A DNA stretch of 64,000 bases from Rhodococcus marinonascens NBRC 14363 (GCF_001894885.1 NZ_BCXB01000022.1:1-64000), one strand, 5' to 3'. Positions 33,016 to 42,313 are shown, numbered from the stretch's first letter. Translations and numbers: made by a program. The notes: generated from the sequence alone by a model not told the origin.

Positions 33016-34212
33016 CTACTTCTGTTGCGCGAGTAGTTGGTCGACAGCACGCACGCTGAGGACGTGGTCGAGTGCCATCGTGGCACTGCCGACCACTCCC
33101 GATAGTTCCCCGTGCGTCCAGGGTAGGATTTGAAGCTGTTGGGTTGCAACGGATATTGCGTTGCCGTAGAGAGTTTCGCGTAGCCCGGCGACGAAGGTGT
33201 CATACGCCTGTGCCATGTCGCCGCCCACGATCAGAACCTCCGGGTTGAGCAGATTGACCGCCCCGGACAAAACCTCGCCGATCCGGCGCCCGCTCTCGCG
33301 GATCATTCGCCGAGCGTCGGCATCGCCCGCCAGGGCAAGTGCGATCACGTCACGGATGTGAGTGATCTCGCGTCCCTGCTCCTGCAGGTTGCGTACCAGC
33401 GCCCACCCGCCGGCCACTGCTTCGATGCATCCCACGTCGCCGCAGCGGCATATCATGCCGTGTGCCGCTGCGGTTTTCGTGTGCCCGATCTCGCCGGCCG
33501 CGCCGAGGGCGCCGCGCTGGAGTGCGCCACCGGATACGACGCCCGCCCCGAGTCCGGTGGATGCTTTGATCAGCAGCATGTCGGCGAAGTCGCGGCGGTC
33601 TCCTCGCCGCTCCGCGAGAACCATTACGTTGGCGTCGTTGTCGACGAATATCGGTGCGTCGGTTACCTCGGCGAGGAACGGTTGAAGAGGGACGCCGTCC
33701 CAGCCCGACATCATGGGGGAGTTGAGGCTGCACCCGCGCTGGGTGTCGACGGTTCCAGGGAGACTGATCCCGATCCCGACCGTCCGTCTCGCGTTCTCGC
33801 CCAGACTCTTGCGCAGCGCGACGAGACGCTGGGCGATGACGGGCATCAACTCGGCCGGACTGGCACCGATCTCTTGTTCCACATCCTCGGCGACGATGAC
33901 GTCGCCGGCGAGGTCGCAGACTGCCAGTTGGGTGCGACTCCGGCCGATGGCCGCCGACAGCACCACACCCGCACGTACATGAAACGACAACTTCGCCGGC
34001 GGCCGGCCGCCGGTCGAAATGCCCTCCTCGCGTTCGGCGACGAGTCCCGACGCCTGCAGCGTCGCCACCCGTGCCGCGACAGCCGTGCGGGAGAGGCCGG
34101 TGAGGTTCCCGATCTCGGTGCGCGTCGTGGCTTGACCGGCGCGAATGAGGGCGAAGACGTCGCCACCCGTCGCCGGGGTGGTCGTCGAGCGAAGCGTCCG
34201 CATGTTGGTCAT
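33016..34212 (-). CDS. ROK-family transcriptional repressor
   Basis: Sugar-responsive repressor of 398 residues. The N-terminal winged helix (TRTEIGNLTGLSRTAVAARV) is followed by the ROK sugar-kinase-like fold with DNDANVMVLAE, STGLGAGVVSGGALQRGALG, the GEIGHTK histidine and the zinc motif CRCGDVGCIE. It is divergent from zwf-edd-eda across about 140 bp, so it very likely controls the Entner-Doudoroff operon in response to a sugar or sugar phosphate (inference from position). An alternative role as a sugar kinase is unlikely given the helix-turn-helix. Confidence 0.92.
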   Translation of the reverse strand: MTNMRTLRSTTTPATGGDVFALIRAGQATTRTEIGNLTGLSRTAVAARVATLQASGLVAEREEGISTGGRPPAKLSFHVRAGVVLSAAIGRSRTQLAVCDLAGDVIVAEDVEQEIGASPAELMPVIAQRLVALRKSLGENARRTVGIGISLPGTVDTQRGCSLNSPMMSGWDGVPLQPFLAEVTDAPIFVDNDANVMVLAERRGDRRDFADMLLIKASTGLGAGVVSGGALQRGALGAAGEIGHTKTAAAHGMICRCGDVGCIEAVAGGWALVRNLQEQGREITHIRDVIALALAGDADARRMIRESGRRIGEVLSGAVNLLNPEVLIVGGDMAQAYDTFVAGLRETLYGNAISVATQQLQILPWTHGELSGVVGSATMALDHVLSVRAVDQLLAQQK

Positions 34213-34354
34213 TCAACCAACAGGACGCGTGCCTGACAACGCTATCCCCCGATCTTTGTTCAGGAAAAGCCTTAAGTATGTGTTGATCGAAAGCGAAAGG
34301 TGGCCTACTGTCGTCGGCGATGGCCCACAAAGCCAGCTTTCGGAAAGGGATGAC

Positions 34355-35833
34355 ATGCCACCAGCGACCACCGTGGAACCCTGCGATTTCGTCGTGTTCG
34401 GAGGAACCGGCGACCTTGCGGTTCGCAAGCTCCTTCCCGCGCTCTACCTGCGGGATCGGGACGGCCAACTGCCCGCTGAAACCCGTGTGGTCGGTGCCTC
34501 GAGGGCAGGCCTCGACACAGCTGGTTACCGCGACAAGATGCGGGGAGAGCTCGAGCGGTTCGTATCCGACGATCAGCTGGATTCGGAGACTCTCGTGCGA
34601 TTTGTCAATCGGCTCGAATACGTCAGTGTCGATGTCGCGGATCCGGCAAACTGGGGCGGCCTGAACGACTGTCTGGCGCTCCGGGAAGGCGCGATCCGGG
34701 TGTTCTACCTCGCGTGCGCTCCGGCCCTGTTCGGGCCGATCTGCGAGAACCTTGCGCTCGAGGACCTCGTCGACGCGAAGTCCCGCGTCGTGCTGGAGAA
34801 GCCGATCGGACACGACCTCGACTCGGCGCGTGCCGTCAACGAGGCGGTCGGCGCCGTTTTCGAGGAGTCGCAGATCTTCCGCATCGACCACTACCTCGGC
34901 AAGGAGAGCGTCCAGAACCTACTGGTCACTCGCTTCGCCAATACGTTCCTCGAACCCCTGTGGAATTACACGTCCATCGACCATGTGCAGATCAACGTCG
35001 TCGAATCGCTCGGAGTCGGAAGCCGCGGCGGTTACTACGAGTCGGCGGGTGCGCTCCGCGACATGTTGCAGAACCACCTGTTGCAGCTGCTGTGCCTCGT
35101 CGCGATGGAGCCTCCCACCTACGTCGATCGCGAGACCGTGCGAGACGAGAAGCTCAAGGTGCTGCAGGCGCTCAAGCAGATTACCTACGATGACCTCGAA
35201 AAATGCGTCGTATCAGGCCAGTACGGCCCAGGACTTGCCGACGGCGTGGCCGTGCCCGGGTACCAACAGGAGGTCGAGAACCCGGAAAGCCAGACAGAGA
35301 CGTTCATCGCCGTCAAGGCCGAGATCCAGAACTGGCGCTGGGCCGGCGTGCCGTTCTACCTGCGTACCGGCAAGCGCATGGACCGTCGGTGCTCGGAGAT
35401 CGTGGTGCAGTTCAAGTCCGTCCCGCACTCCATGTTCCCGGGAAGCGAGGGGCACAGTGAGCCCAACCGCCTGGTCATCCAACTACAGCCCCACGAGGGC
35501 ATGCGCCTGCACATGACGGCGAAGGAGCCGGGCCCCGGCGGTATCCGGTTCAAGCCGGTGTCGCTGGACCTCAACTACATCGAGACATTCAAGCGTCCCT
35601 CGCCCGACGCCTACGAGCGCTTGTTGATGGATGTGGTCCGGGGTAACCCGACCCTGTTCATGCGCCGAGACGAGGTGGAGGCCGCCTGGGAGTGGGTCGA
35701 GCAGATCCTCGTCGGCTGGGACGTGTCCGAGCGCGGCCCGCGCTGCTACCCCGCGGGTACCAACGGACCGACCGACGCGACCACCCTGATCGAGCGCGAC
35801 GGACGCGCCTGGCACGAAGGAGTCACCGCATGA
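34355..35833 (+). CDS. zwf: Glucose-6-phosphate 1-dehydrogenase
   Basis: Oxidises glucose-6-phosphate to 6-phosphogluconolactone with NADP+; 492 residues. The cofactor motif [32 protein letters not shown] and the substrate-binding signature [15 protein letters not shown] are all present, as is FYLRTGKRM. The ATG at 34355 follows AAAGGGATGAC; the frame is open upstream but overlaps the divergent regulator. It is coupled to edd by a 4-nt overlap (ATGA), making it the first gene of a zwf-edd-eda Entner-Doudoroff operon. No 6-phosphogluconolactonase gene is in the operon. Confidence 0.96.
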   Translation: MPPATTVEPCDFVVFGGTGDLAVRKLLPALYLRDRDGQLPAETRVVGASRAGLDTAGYRDKMRGELERFVSDDQLDSETLVRFVNRLEYVSVDVADPANWGGLNDCLALREGAIRVFYLACAPALFGPICENLALEDLVDAKSRVVLEKPIGHDLDSARAVNEAVGAVFEESQIFRIDHYLGKESVQNLLVTRFANTFLEPLWNYTSIDHVQINVVESLGVGSRGGYYESAGALRDMLQNHLLQLLCLVAMEPPTYVDRETVRDEKLKVLQALKQITYDDLEKCVVSGQYGPGLADGVAVPGYQQEVENPESQTETFIAVKAEIQNWRWAGVPFYLRTGKRMDRRCSEIVVQFKSVPHSMFPGSEGHSEPNRLVIQLQPHEGMRLHMTAKEPGPGGIRFKPVSLDLNYIETFKRPSPDAYERLLMDVVRGNPTLFMRRDEVEAAWEWVEQILVGWDVSERGPRCYPAGTNGPTDATTLIERDGRAWHEGVTA

Positions 35834-37683
35834 CCGACCTAGGTAGTCGCACCGACGACATTCACCCCGTACTCGCCGCCGTCACCGAACGCATCATCGA
35901 GCGCAGCAGGACCGAGCGCACGATCTACCTGGACCGTATCCGGGAAGCAGGAAACCGAGGTCCCGCCCGCGGACGCCTGGCCTGCGCCAACCTCGCACAC
36001 GGATTTGCTGCCTCGGGCAAGGTGGACAAGGCTGCACTGCGCGGGATGGTGAAGCCCAACATTGCCATCGTCTCGTCCTACAACGACATGCTGTCGGCGC
36101 ACCGGCCGTTCGAGGACTTCCCGAAGCGACTGAAGGCCGCTGTCATGGAGGCGGGTGGCATCGCCCAGTTCGCCGGTGGTGTTCCAGCCATGTGCGACGG
36201 CATCACTCAGGGTCGTGACGGAATGCAACTGTCGCTGTTCAGCCGCGACGTCATCGCGATGGCGACGGCGATCGGACTGTCTCACGACATGTTCGACGGC
36301 GCACTGATGCTCGGTGTCTGCGACAAGATCGTCCCGGGAATGCTCATCGGCGCACTGAGTTTTGGACACCTGCCGACGCTCTTCGTCCCGGCGGGACCGA
36401 TGACGTCCGGTTTGCCCAACAACGAGAAGTCCCGCGTGCGCCAGCTGTACGCGGAGGGCAAGGCCGACCGCGCCGAGTTGCTCGACGCCGAGGCGTCGTC
36501 GTATCACGGCGTCGGGACCTGCACATTCTTCGGCACCGCCAACTCCAACCAACTCCTCATGGAGGTCATGGGCCTGCACTTGCCCGGTTCGAGTTTCGTG
36601 AACCCCGATACGCCGTTGCGCGACGCCCTCACTTCGGAGGCGGGAAGGGTGGTCACCGGACTCACCGCGCTCGGTGACGACTACACCCCGGTCGGCGAGG
36701 TCGTGGACGAGCGCGCCGTGGTCAACGGTTGCGTCGCTCTGCTCGCCACGGGCGGTTCGACCAACCACACCATGCACCTCGTGGCGATCGCCCGGGCCGC
36801 CGGAATTACCCTCACCTGGGATGACCTGGATGAACTGTCGGCGGTAGTCCCACTTCTCGCCCGGATCTACCCGAATGGATCGGCCGACGTGAATCACTTC
36901 CACGCGGCTGGCGGCCTCGGCTACGTGGTGTCGTCGATGCTCGACGCGGGACTGCTCCACGACGACGTCAAGACGGTCGTCGGACCGGGACTCCATCGCT
37001 ACACCGAGGAGCCGAAGCTGTCCGACGACGGCGTCGAATGGCAGCCGGGGACGCGAATCAGCCTCGACACCAGTGTGTTACGGGGTCCGGAAGATCCGTT
37101 CGATATCAACGGTGGGCTCAAGATGCTCACCGGGAACCTGGGCACGTGCGTGATGAAGACATCGGCAGTCCACCAGGATCACCTCGTAGTGAGCGCTCCC
37201 GCCAAGGTTTTCGACGACCAACTCGACTTCCTCGCGGCATTCGAGTCGGGCACGCTGAACTGTGACTTCGTCGCCGTGCTCCGCTACCAGGGGCCGCGCG
37301 CCAACGGAATGCCCGAATTGCACAAACTCACACCGGCGCTCGGTGTTCTGCAAGATCAGGGCCGTCAAGTCGCGCTGGTCACCGACGGTCGGATGTCCGG
37401 TGCCTCCGGCAAGGTTCCCGCAGCCATCCATCTCACCCCGGAAGCGGCCGTGGACGGACCGCTCACTCGGGTCCGGGACGGCGACATCATCACCGTCGAT
37501 GCGGTGTCCGGTTCTGTGAATGTGCAGGTCGACGGCAGAGAGTTAGCTGCTCGTGCCATCACCGGGCGTACGCTGGGCGCCGACGAATGGGTCGGTACCG
37601 GACGTGAGTTGTTCGCGGGCCTGCGTGCCGCGGTCGGCCCGGCGACACAGGGTGCCAGCGTCTTCCATCCGCAACCCGCCTGA
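35830..37683 (+). CDS. edd: 6-phosphogluconate dehydratase
   Basis: Fe-S dehydratase converting 6-phosphogluconate to 2-keto-3-deoxy-6-phosphogluconate; 617 residues, as expected for Edd in the IlvD/Edd family. Key segments are [20 protein letters not shown], the cysteine motifs [20 protein letters not shown] and [20 protein letters not shown], and the C-terminal [20 protein letters not shown]. Three cluster cysteines can be placed. The length, FEDFPK and GRDGM features distinguish it from dihydroxyacid dehydratase. The start overlaps zwf (ATGA), and eda follows after 11 bp. Confidence 0.96.
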   Translation: MTDLGSRTDDIHPVLAAVTERIIERSRTERTIYLDRIREAGNRGPARGRLACANLAHGFAASGKVDKAALRGMVKPNIAIVSSYNDMLSAHRPFEDFPKRLKAAVMEAGGIAQFAGGVPAMCDGITQGRDGMQLSLFSRDVIAMATAIGLSHDMFDGALMLGVCDKIVPGMLIGALSFGHLPTLFVPAGPMTSGLPNNEKSRVRQLYAEGKADRAELLDAEASSYHGVGTCTFFGTANSNQLLMEVMGLHLPGSSFVNPDTPLRDALTSEAGRVVTGLTALGDDYTPVGEVVDERAVVNGCVALLATGGSTNHTMHLVAIARAAGITLTWDDLDELSAVVPLLARIYPNGSADVNHFHAAGGLGYVVSSMLDAGLLHDDVKTVVGPGLHRYTEEPKLSDDGVEWQPGTRISLDTSVLRGPEDPFDINGGLKMLTGNLGTCVMKTSAVHQDHLVVSAPAKVFDDQLDFLAAFESGTLNCDFVAVLRYQGPRANGMPELHKLTPALGVLQDQGRQVALVTDGRMSGASGKVPAAIHLTPEAAVDGPLTRVRDGDIITVDAVSGSVNVQVDGRELAARAITGRTLGADEWVGTGRELFAGLRAAVGPATQGASVFHPQPA

Positions 37684-37694
37684 AGGAGTATCCA

Positions 37695-38321
37695 GTGACG
37701 AACAGCCCCTCCCTCCTCGACCGTGTTCCGGTCATCCCCGTCGTCGTCGTGGACGACCTCGGCGATGCAGTGCCGATTGCCCGCGCACTGGTGGCCGGTG
37801 GCGTCCCGATGATCGAACTGACCCTGCGCACATCCTGCGCGCTCGGCGCCATCGAGGCGATCGCAAGCGACGTGCCCGAGATCTGCGTCGGCGCGGGCAC
37901 GGTCGTGGAACCAGGGCAGGCTGCGCTCGCGGCCCGGGCCGGGGCGCAGTTCCTGGTGTCGCCGGGCAGCACCGAATCGCTGCTGAAGGCAATGACCGAT
38001 ACGGGCCTTCCGCACCTTCCCGGGGCGGCGACGGTCTCCGAGGTCCTGTTCCTCCTCGAACGCGGCTATCGGGAACTGAAGTTCTTCCCGGCGGAGGCAT
38101 CCGGCGGTGCGAAGTTCCTCGGAGCAATTCACTCGCCGGTACCGGCAGCACGGTTCTGTCCCACTGGTGGTATATCGAAGTCCAACGTCGGAGACTATTT
38201 GGCGCTCCCCAATGTCGGGTGTGTGGGCGGATCATGGCTCACGCCGACAGAGGCGGTGAAGGCGAAGGACTGGGACCGGATCGCCGGGTTGACGAGGGAG
38301 GCAGCGGGGCTCGCTCGGTAG
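37695..38321 (+). CDS. eda: 2-dehydro-3-deoxy-6-phosphogluconate aldolase
   Basis: Class I aldolase splitting KDPG to pyruvate and glyceraldehyde-3-phosphate, the final Entner-Doudoroff step; 208 residues. The general-base glutamate is in PMIELTLRT, the phosphate/substrate loop in CVGAGTVVEPGQ and SPGSTESLL, and the Schiff-base lysine in ELKFFPAEASGG. FCPTGGIS is also typical. The GTG start has GGAG 6 nt upstream. It completes the zwf-edd-eda operon controlled, by position, by the divergent ROK repressor. Confidence 0.96.
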   Translation: MTNSPSLLDRVPVIPVVVVDDLGDAVPIARALVAGGVPMIELTLRTSCALGAIEAIASDVPEICVGAGTVVEPGQAALAARAGAQFLVSPGSTESLLKAMTDTGLPHLPGAATVSEVLFLLERGYRELKFFPAEASGGAKFLGAIHSPVPAARFCPTGGISKSNVGDYLALPNVGCVGGSWLTPTEAVKAKDWDRIAGLTREAAGLAR

Positions 38322-38377
38322 CCCGACTTGCGCGCGGTGTTGGTGTTCGTGCTGCCGTGGTTGAAGGAGAGGCCCTC

Positions 38378-38440
38378 ATGACGCGCACCGATTCGTTCCG
38401 GGCTCCCTGGTGCGGATCGGACGAGAAGTCACATGACTGA
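38378..38440 (+). CDS. Leader-type ORF overlapping the transporter start
   Basis: A 20-codon frame (MTRTDSFRAPWCGSDEKSHD) with a strong ribosome binding site (AAGGAGAGG, 7 nt spacing), better than that of the sugar transporter gene it overlaps. Its stop lies 5 nt past the transporter ATG (38433), so translation of the leader could bring ribosomes to the transporter start. This may be a coupling device or a short remnant; the peptide itself resembles nothing I know. Confidence 0.4.
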   Translation: MTRTDSFRAPWCGSDEKSHD

Positions 38441-38668
38441 AGACGTCCCGTCGTCGAGTGCGGAGCCGCCCGGCGACATCGGAGAGGGGACGTCTGTTCC
38501 GGTTCGTATTGCAGCGATCGCCGCGCTCGGCGGGTTGCTGTTCGGGTACGGCACCGCGGTGATCAACGGCGCGTTGTCGGCGCTCGAGGACAGGTTCCAG
38601 GTCGATGCCGGTGTGCTCGGATTCGTGATGGCATCGGCGCTGCTCGGCGCAGCGGTGGGCGCGCTGCT
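38433..38668 (+). pseudogene. Truncated sugar-porter MFS transporter
   Basis: Encodes only the N-terminus of a sugar:proton symporter: VRIAAIAALGGLLFGYGTAV, INGALSALEDRF and GFVMASALLGAAVGALL, i.e. helix 1 and most of helix 2. After about 79 codons the match stops abruptly and the frame carries unrelated residues to a stop at 38780. The other ten helices are absent, so it is not a functional transporter. In position it would have been the sugar uptake gene of the Entner-Doudoroff operon. The break point marks the left border of the scarred accessory segment. Confidence 0.82.
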
Positions 38669-38670
38669 TC

Positions 38671-38808
38671 TATTACTCCAGCATTCTGTGGGAGTCCGTC
38701 GGTTTCGACGAGTCGCCGGTCGCCGTAGCCGAGTTCGCGCGGCTCGATGCGGAGCGGAAGGCCGTGCTCTGTGGTCTTGACCGAGATGGTGCCGGAGCGG
38801 TCGCTCAT
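38671..38808 (-). pseudogene. Fragment of small actinobacterial protein (EbfC-companion-like)
   Basis: On the minus strand from an ATG at 38808 the frame reads MSDRSGTISVKTTEHGLPLR then IEPRELGYGDRRL. It resembles the start of short actinobacterial proteins found near YbaB/EbfC-type genes, as I recall the family. The match ends at VETDGLPQNAG, at the junction with the truncated sugar transporter. No good ribosome binding site. Taken as a gene fragment; family identity is tentative. Confidence 0.4.
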
Positions 38809-38874
38809 CGTGGCGGCCGTTCTCCCGCAAGCGGATGCACAGGCACACGAGGAACTGACACCGAGAACGCCGAA

Positions 38875-38908
38875 ACGGCCCGCCACCTCATCCGAGGTGG
38901 CGGGCCGT
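38875..38908 (-). terminator. Hairpin terminator of the pentapeptide-repeat gene
   Basis: Perfect 15-bp inverted repeat ACGGCCCGCCACCTC/GAGGTGGCGGGCCGT with a 4-nt loop, about 12 bp beyond the stop of the leftward pentapeptide-repeat gene. The following TTTCGGCG on the minus strand gives a short T-run. Confidence 0.8.
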
Positions 38909-38919
38909 CTGGTTTCGAG

Positions 38920-40098
38920 TCAGCTACCGGACACGCCCTCCACCGACCCGGACCCCAGCGACCCGGACCTCAGCGACCCGGACCCCAGCGATCCGGTCTC
39001 GGATTTGATGCGGACGGTTACGCGCTCATCCACGTCACCGGCACTATTGCTGGCGGTAATGGTGATGGGGAATGATCCTGCCTCGGTCGGTGTCCCGGAC
39101 AGGACGCCCTCTTCAGACAGGGTCAGCCCCGCCGGTAGCTCGCTTGTGGTCGTGACGGTCGGAGTCGGGGATCCCTCGATCCCGAACTCGAAGTAGTAAT
39201 CGAACCCGACCTTCCCTTCTGAAGGGTCACCCCAGATCGAGGGGGAAAGTTGGGGGCGCACGGTCACGGTGAAATTGCCCCTTGCCTGACCCGCGCTGGT
39301 GTTGACGCTGCATCGCACCGTATTCGTCCCCACCGGGAAGCTGCTGTCCGAAGCTCGATCGCAGCTTCCGAAGGTGGTTCCGGTCAGGTTCGGCGGTGTG
39401 GGCCAGGTGACCGTCGCGTTGCCGGACTCATCCGCCGTCGCAGTCGTGTCGGTAGGAATCAGCATCGTGTCAGTCAGGTCCGTGCCATCGGTCAGCCGAG
39501 CCCCGGTCAGGTTCGCCCCGGTGAGCACGGCACCGGCCAGTTTAACGTAATCCAGGTTCGCGCCGGTCAGGTTGGCGTCGGTGAAGTTCGCCCCGAGTCC
39601 GCTAGGTGGCCAATAGAGTTCTAGGGCAGTCAGGTTCGCGCCGGTCAGGTTGGCGTCGGTGAAGTTCGCATTGACTACTCTCGCAGCGTACAGGTAGGCG
39701 CCGGTCAGGTTGGCGCCAGCCAGATCTGAGTCGGTTAGGAGCGCATAGAGCATGTCCGCCTCGGCTAGGTTCGCGCCGGTGAGCTTCGTACCAGTGAGGT
39801 CCGCATGATTCAGGTTCGCGCCGGTCAGGTCTGCGTAGGAAAGGTCCAGGCCGGTCAGGTCCGAGCCAGGGAGGTCCAACCCGGGGCAGACGGCGTGGTT
39901 TTCGGGAGTGGGGTTGTCGACGACGGTGCAACCACCGATGACGATGTCCGCGCTGGCGACCGGAGTCACCGCCACCAGGGAGACTGCTGCCAACCCTGCG
40001 CCAAGTACCGCCACTCCACCCCTGCGCGCCGTTGTACCCTGTGGACGACAGGGCACCCCGGTCTTGGTCCTGAGAAAAGTTCGTAACGGCCGTATCAT
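38920..40098 (-). CDS. Secreted pentapeptide-repeat protein with Ig-like domain
   Basis: Predicted exported protein of 392 residues from the ATG at 40098 (AGGAGG 12 nt upstream). A twin-arginine or Sec-type signal (RRGGVAVLGAGLAAVSLVAV, cleavage near VASA) is followed by about 25 pentapeptide repeats of the A(D/N)LTG type (DLTGANLNHADLTGTKLTGA), expected to fold as a right-handed beta-helix. A HYR-like strand region (FPVGTNTVRCSVNTSAGQA) and an Ig-like putative cadherin domain (LPAGLTLSEEGVLSGTPTEA) follow. The tail is a Gly-Ser repeat (GSLGSGSLRSGSLGSGS), which is a 15-bp DNA repeat. Function is unknown; cytoplasmic pentapeptide proteins such as MfpA protect gyrase, but this one is exported. 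Confidence 0.87.
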   Translation of the reverse strand: MIRPLRTFLRTKTGVPCRPQGTTARRGGVAVLGAGLAAVSLVAVTPVASADIVIGGCTVVDNPTPENHAVCPGLDLPGSDLTGLDLSYADLTGANLNHADLTGTKLTGANLAEADMLYALLTDSDLAGANLTGAYLYAARVVNANFTDANLTGANLTALELYWPPSGLGANFTDANLTGANLDYVKLAGAVLTGANLTGARLTDGTDLTDTMLIPTDTTATADESGNATVTWPTPPNLTGTTFGSCDRASDSSFPVGTNTVRCSVNTSAGQARGNFTVTVRPQLSPSIWGDPSEGKVGFDYYFEFGIEGSPTPTVTTTSELPAGLTLSEEGVLSGTPTEAGSFPITITASNSAGDVDERVTVRIKSETGSLGSGSLRSGSLGSGSVEGVSGS

Positions 40099-40310
40099 TC
40101 GGTTCAATCCCCTCCTATGGAGACGCGACTGTCGCGTCGTCATTCGTGAGACGGCAGGGTGGAACTGGGGCCGCCGCCTCTTCAAACCCCGGTGATTGTG
40201 CCTGAGTCATGAGACAAAACCACCTATTCGGCGTTGATTCGGCTGGTGTGTCGCAGTACGCGCGTTGTCGACTTCGTGCAGCGATCTCGGTAGTACCAGC
40301 TATCCCAGGC

Positions 40311-40673
40311 TCATCGCGTCTCCCCATCCATGCGTTCGCAGCCCTGGATCTGGCGCAGCACTAGGATTCGGTACAGGATCGTCAGCCCCAACAGCAGGAT
40401 AGCGGTGTCCTGGAGGTCACCTCGGATCGAGTACTCACCCAGATGATGCTCGGACAGGATCTGCGCGCCCAGCAGCGCCAGCGCCGCGGAGGTGGACATC
40501 ATCGCCTTGCCCGCCAGGGTGGAGCGCCACCTGGAGCGCCCGGCGTACAAGACGACGAACGTCCACGACAGTACGGTCAGCGCCGCGGCCAGGACGTACG
40601 CCTGATGCGCCGGTCCCAGCACTACGATCGCCACGATGCCCAGCAGGGCGGCCAATGCTACGGATGCTCTCAC
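40311..40673 (-). CDS. Holin-like small membrane protein
   Basis: A 120-residue protein with three to four hydrophobic helices (VALAALLGIVAIVVLG, AYVLAAALTVLSWTFVVLYA, TSAALALLGAQIL, TAILLLGLTILYRILVL) and the cytosolic loop RSRWRSTLAGKAMM. The RWRST..G.A.M pattern is common in putative holins of actinobacteriophages. It follows two small phage-type genes on the same strand, overlapping the upstream one by 4 nt. Taken together it looks like part of a lysis or tail-end cassette of a prophage relic; no endolysin gene is visible. Confidence 0.6.
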   Translation of the reverse strand: MRASVALAALLGIVAIVVLGPAHQAYVLAAALTVLSWTFVVLYAGRSRWRSTLAGKAMMSTSAALALLGAQILSEHHLGEYSIRGDLQDTAILLLGLTILYRILVLRQIQGCERMDGETR

Positions 40674-40930
40674 CGTGTGTTCCCCTTTCTCCTGCGGCGG
40701 AGTGCTGTCTCGGCGGCCTCGCCGAATCCGTTTCGCTCGACCAGCTTCCCGTGACGCCGACTCAACTCGGCGATCTCCTCGTCCCGACCACGGGCGTGAT
40801 CGAGCGCCTTCCGGGTCTCCGCGAGACCTGGATCACTCTTCCTTTTTCGTCTCAGAGGAACCTCGCTCGCCGGAGGCCCTGACGCACACGAGGCTCGGTG
40901 AAAAACGGCGTGAACGAGTCTCCGCCGCAC
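40670..40930 (-). CDS. Small phage-type protein (coiled-coil, basic)
   Basis: An 86-codon frame whose C-terminal part, DPGLAETRKALDHARGRDEE then LVERNGFGEAAETALRRRRK, matches the pattern of short actinophage proteins encoded next to holins (ExxxAxxxARxR...xxNxFxExxxxAL). The gene overlaps the holin-like gene by 4 nt. The GTG at 40930 is the only in-frame start found, but it lies inside the previous gene by about 80 bp, so the true start may be different. Function unknown. Confidence 0.5.
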   Translation of the reverse strand: MRRRLVHAVFHRASCASGPPASEVPLRRKRKSDPGLAETRKALDHARGRDEEIAELSRRHGKLVERNGFGEAAETALRRRRKGNTR

Positions 40931-41088
40931 CAGATCACGGCATAATCACACAGCTCGATCTCGAAATCGAAAGTGAGTTCGGGGTCGTCGAAGTCGATCA
41001 GACGGCAGCCCACGCACTGGAGCCGCGGGGGGCAAAAATGCTCAGGGTGGACGCATTCGTCGGCCCCCAGGATTTCGAGAGTGGTCAC
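40852..41088 (-). CDS. Small Cys-rich, probably zinc-binding phage-type protein
   Basis: A 78-residue protein from a GTG at 41088 with GAAGGA 6 nt upstream; a longer frame from 41154 has no ribosome binding site. It begins TTLEILGADECVHPEHFC and continues PPRLQCVGCRLIDFDDPEL. The Cys/His spacing Cys-x2-His-x4-Cys-x6-Cys-x2-Cys suggests a zinc site. Small proteins of this sort are common in actinophage genomes. First gene of the three-gene phage-like cassette running leftward. Confidence 0.5.
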   Translation of the reverse strand: MTTLEILGADECVHPEHFCPPRLQCVGCRLIDFDDPELTFDFEIELCDYAVIWCGGDSFTPFFTEPRVRQGLRRARFL

Positions 41089-41341
41089 GAGAGTTCCTTC
41101 ACTACTACTGATCGTCGGGCCCCCATTGGCGTGACCCGCTGCGGTGAATTCCACCGCATACCATCAAGTGTCGAGTACCACAACCCTTGATGCAAATAGA
41201 AATCGACACATCCGGAAACCATATTCTTCATGACTTATACTCCGCCGTTGGAGCTGAATTGCACCCTCCAAGAGCCGGTTTCGGTCGCCCCGAACCTCAC
41301 GTCGCCGTAGTCTGGACTCTCCGACACAGCCTGGGAGGACC

Positions 41342-41498
<157 letters not shown>

Positions 41499-41502
<4 letters not shown>

Positions 41503-41957
41503 TTCTTGTGCCTCAACGCAAAAAGCCCCTCCGCCGCCGGAACCAATTCGGTGCCGTCACCCAATACCTCCGGCCATCTGAGAGTCGGCCCGGGAAAACT
41601 CTTCGCACCGGAGAGGTCGAGCTCTCCGGCCTGAACGGTGCGGACCGTCACCGAGCGCCGCTCGCAGAGGGTGATGAACTCCTCGAGCTCGGCAGGGGAG
41701 CGGTGCAGCCGATCGGTGTGCCAGGCGAGCACGGCCTCGGCCTGGCCGCTGTCGAGCAGCTTGAGCATCGCTCGGTAGCCGGGCCGGACCCTGCCCGAAT
41801 ACGCGCTGATGTCGAAGGCCTCGAAGGCCTCGAAGGCCTCGACGACCTCCCAGCTCAGCTGAGCAGCTAGCGTCTCGCAATCCTCGCGCTGGCGGCCTAT
41901 GCCGAGACCGGCGCCGGTTCGATCGCGGGACATCCTGGTGTAGATGACGGCACGCAT
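41499..41957 (-). pseudogene. Truncated serine recombinase (resolvase/integrase catalytic domain)
   Basis: N-terminal catalytic domain of a large serine recombinase, 152 codons. MRAVIYTRMSRDRTG holds the nucleophile Ser10, followed by GIGRQREDC, ISAYSGRVRPGYRAMLKLL and VLAWHTDRLHRSPAELEEF, all typical of actinobacterial phage integrases. After AGELDLSG the match ends and an unrelated tail leads to a stop. The recombinase and zinc-ribbon domains (about 300 residues) are missing, so it cannot be a working integrase. A 9-bp DNA repeat (TCGAAGGCC) inserts EAFEAFEAF where relatives have a short loop. It marks the integrase end of the phage-like relic. Confidence 0.8.
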
Positions 41958-41984
41958 CTGTCCATCACAATGCCGTAGTCCGGG

Positions 41985-42125
41985 TTTCTACCCCCTCGAT
42001 CGCACGCCGCTATAGCAGCCGAGACCCGATCTGCGTCCTTCCCGTTGGTCACCAGCGACACCGTTGCGGCCGACGTGTCGGCTCGTTCGGCAACCACCGC
42101 CGCAGTGGTACCCGCGAGCGGCCGA
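41985..42125 (-). pseudogene. LacI-family regulator remnant (helix-turn-helix only)
   Basis: On the minus strand from about 42125 the sequence reads TTAAVVAERADTSAATVSLV then TNGKDADRVSAAI, the DNA-binding head of a LacI/PurR-type repressor (usual form: VA..AGVS.ATVS.V.NG). It breaks off after about 40 codons and has no start codon. It is divergent from the nucleoside hydrolase gene, so it is probably the relic of that operon's own repressor, lost when the phage-like segment was inserted or deleted. Confidence 0.65.
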
Positions 42126-42313
42126 GCTGTAGCTGACCTTCTGTCCGGAATGCCTTGATCGTAGGCGAGTCGGAATTACGGGGTGCAATTACAGGTTGCG
42201 AGAGTTAGACGCTTAACGCAACTCCTCCGGAACGCTCGTCAAGCGCTCAACGTGGCCATGATCGCGCGAGCCCTGCGGCAGCGGACGAATCAGTTCAACG
42301 ATGCGGAGACAGC

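Noticed and set aside
33350-34891. ~510-codon minus-strand frame overlapping the ROK and zwf genes
   Set aside because: Shadow frame of the ROK gene; composition is Arg/His-rich and both overlapped genes have complete, recognisable motifs.
42240-42253. LacI operator before the nucleoside hydrolase (TCAAGCGCTCAA)
   Set aside because: Central AGCGCT is symmetric but the outer bases are not; a chance match cannot be excluded.
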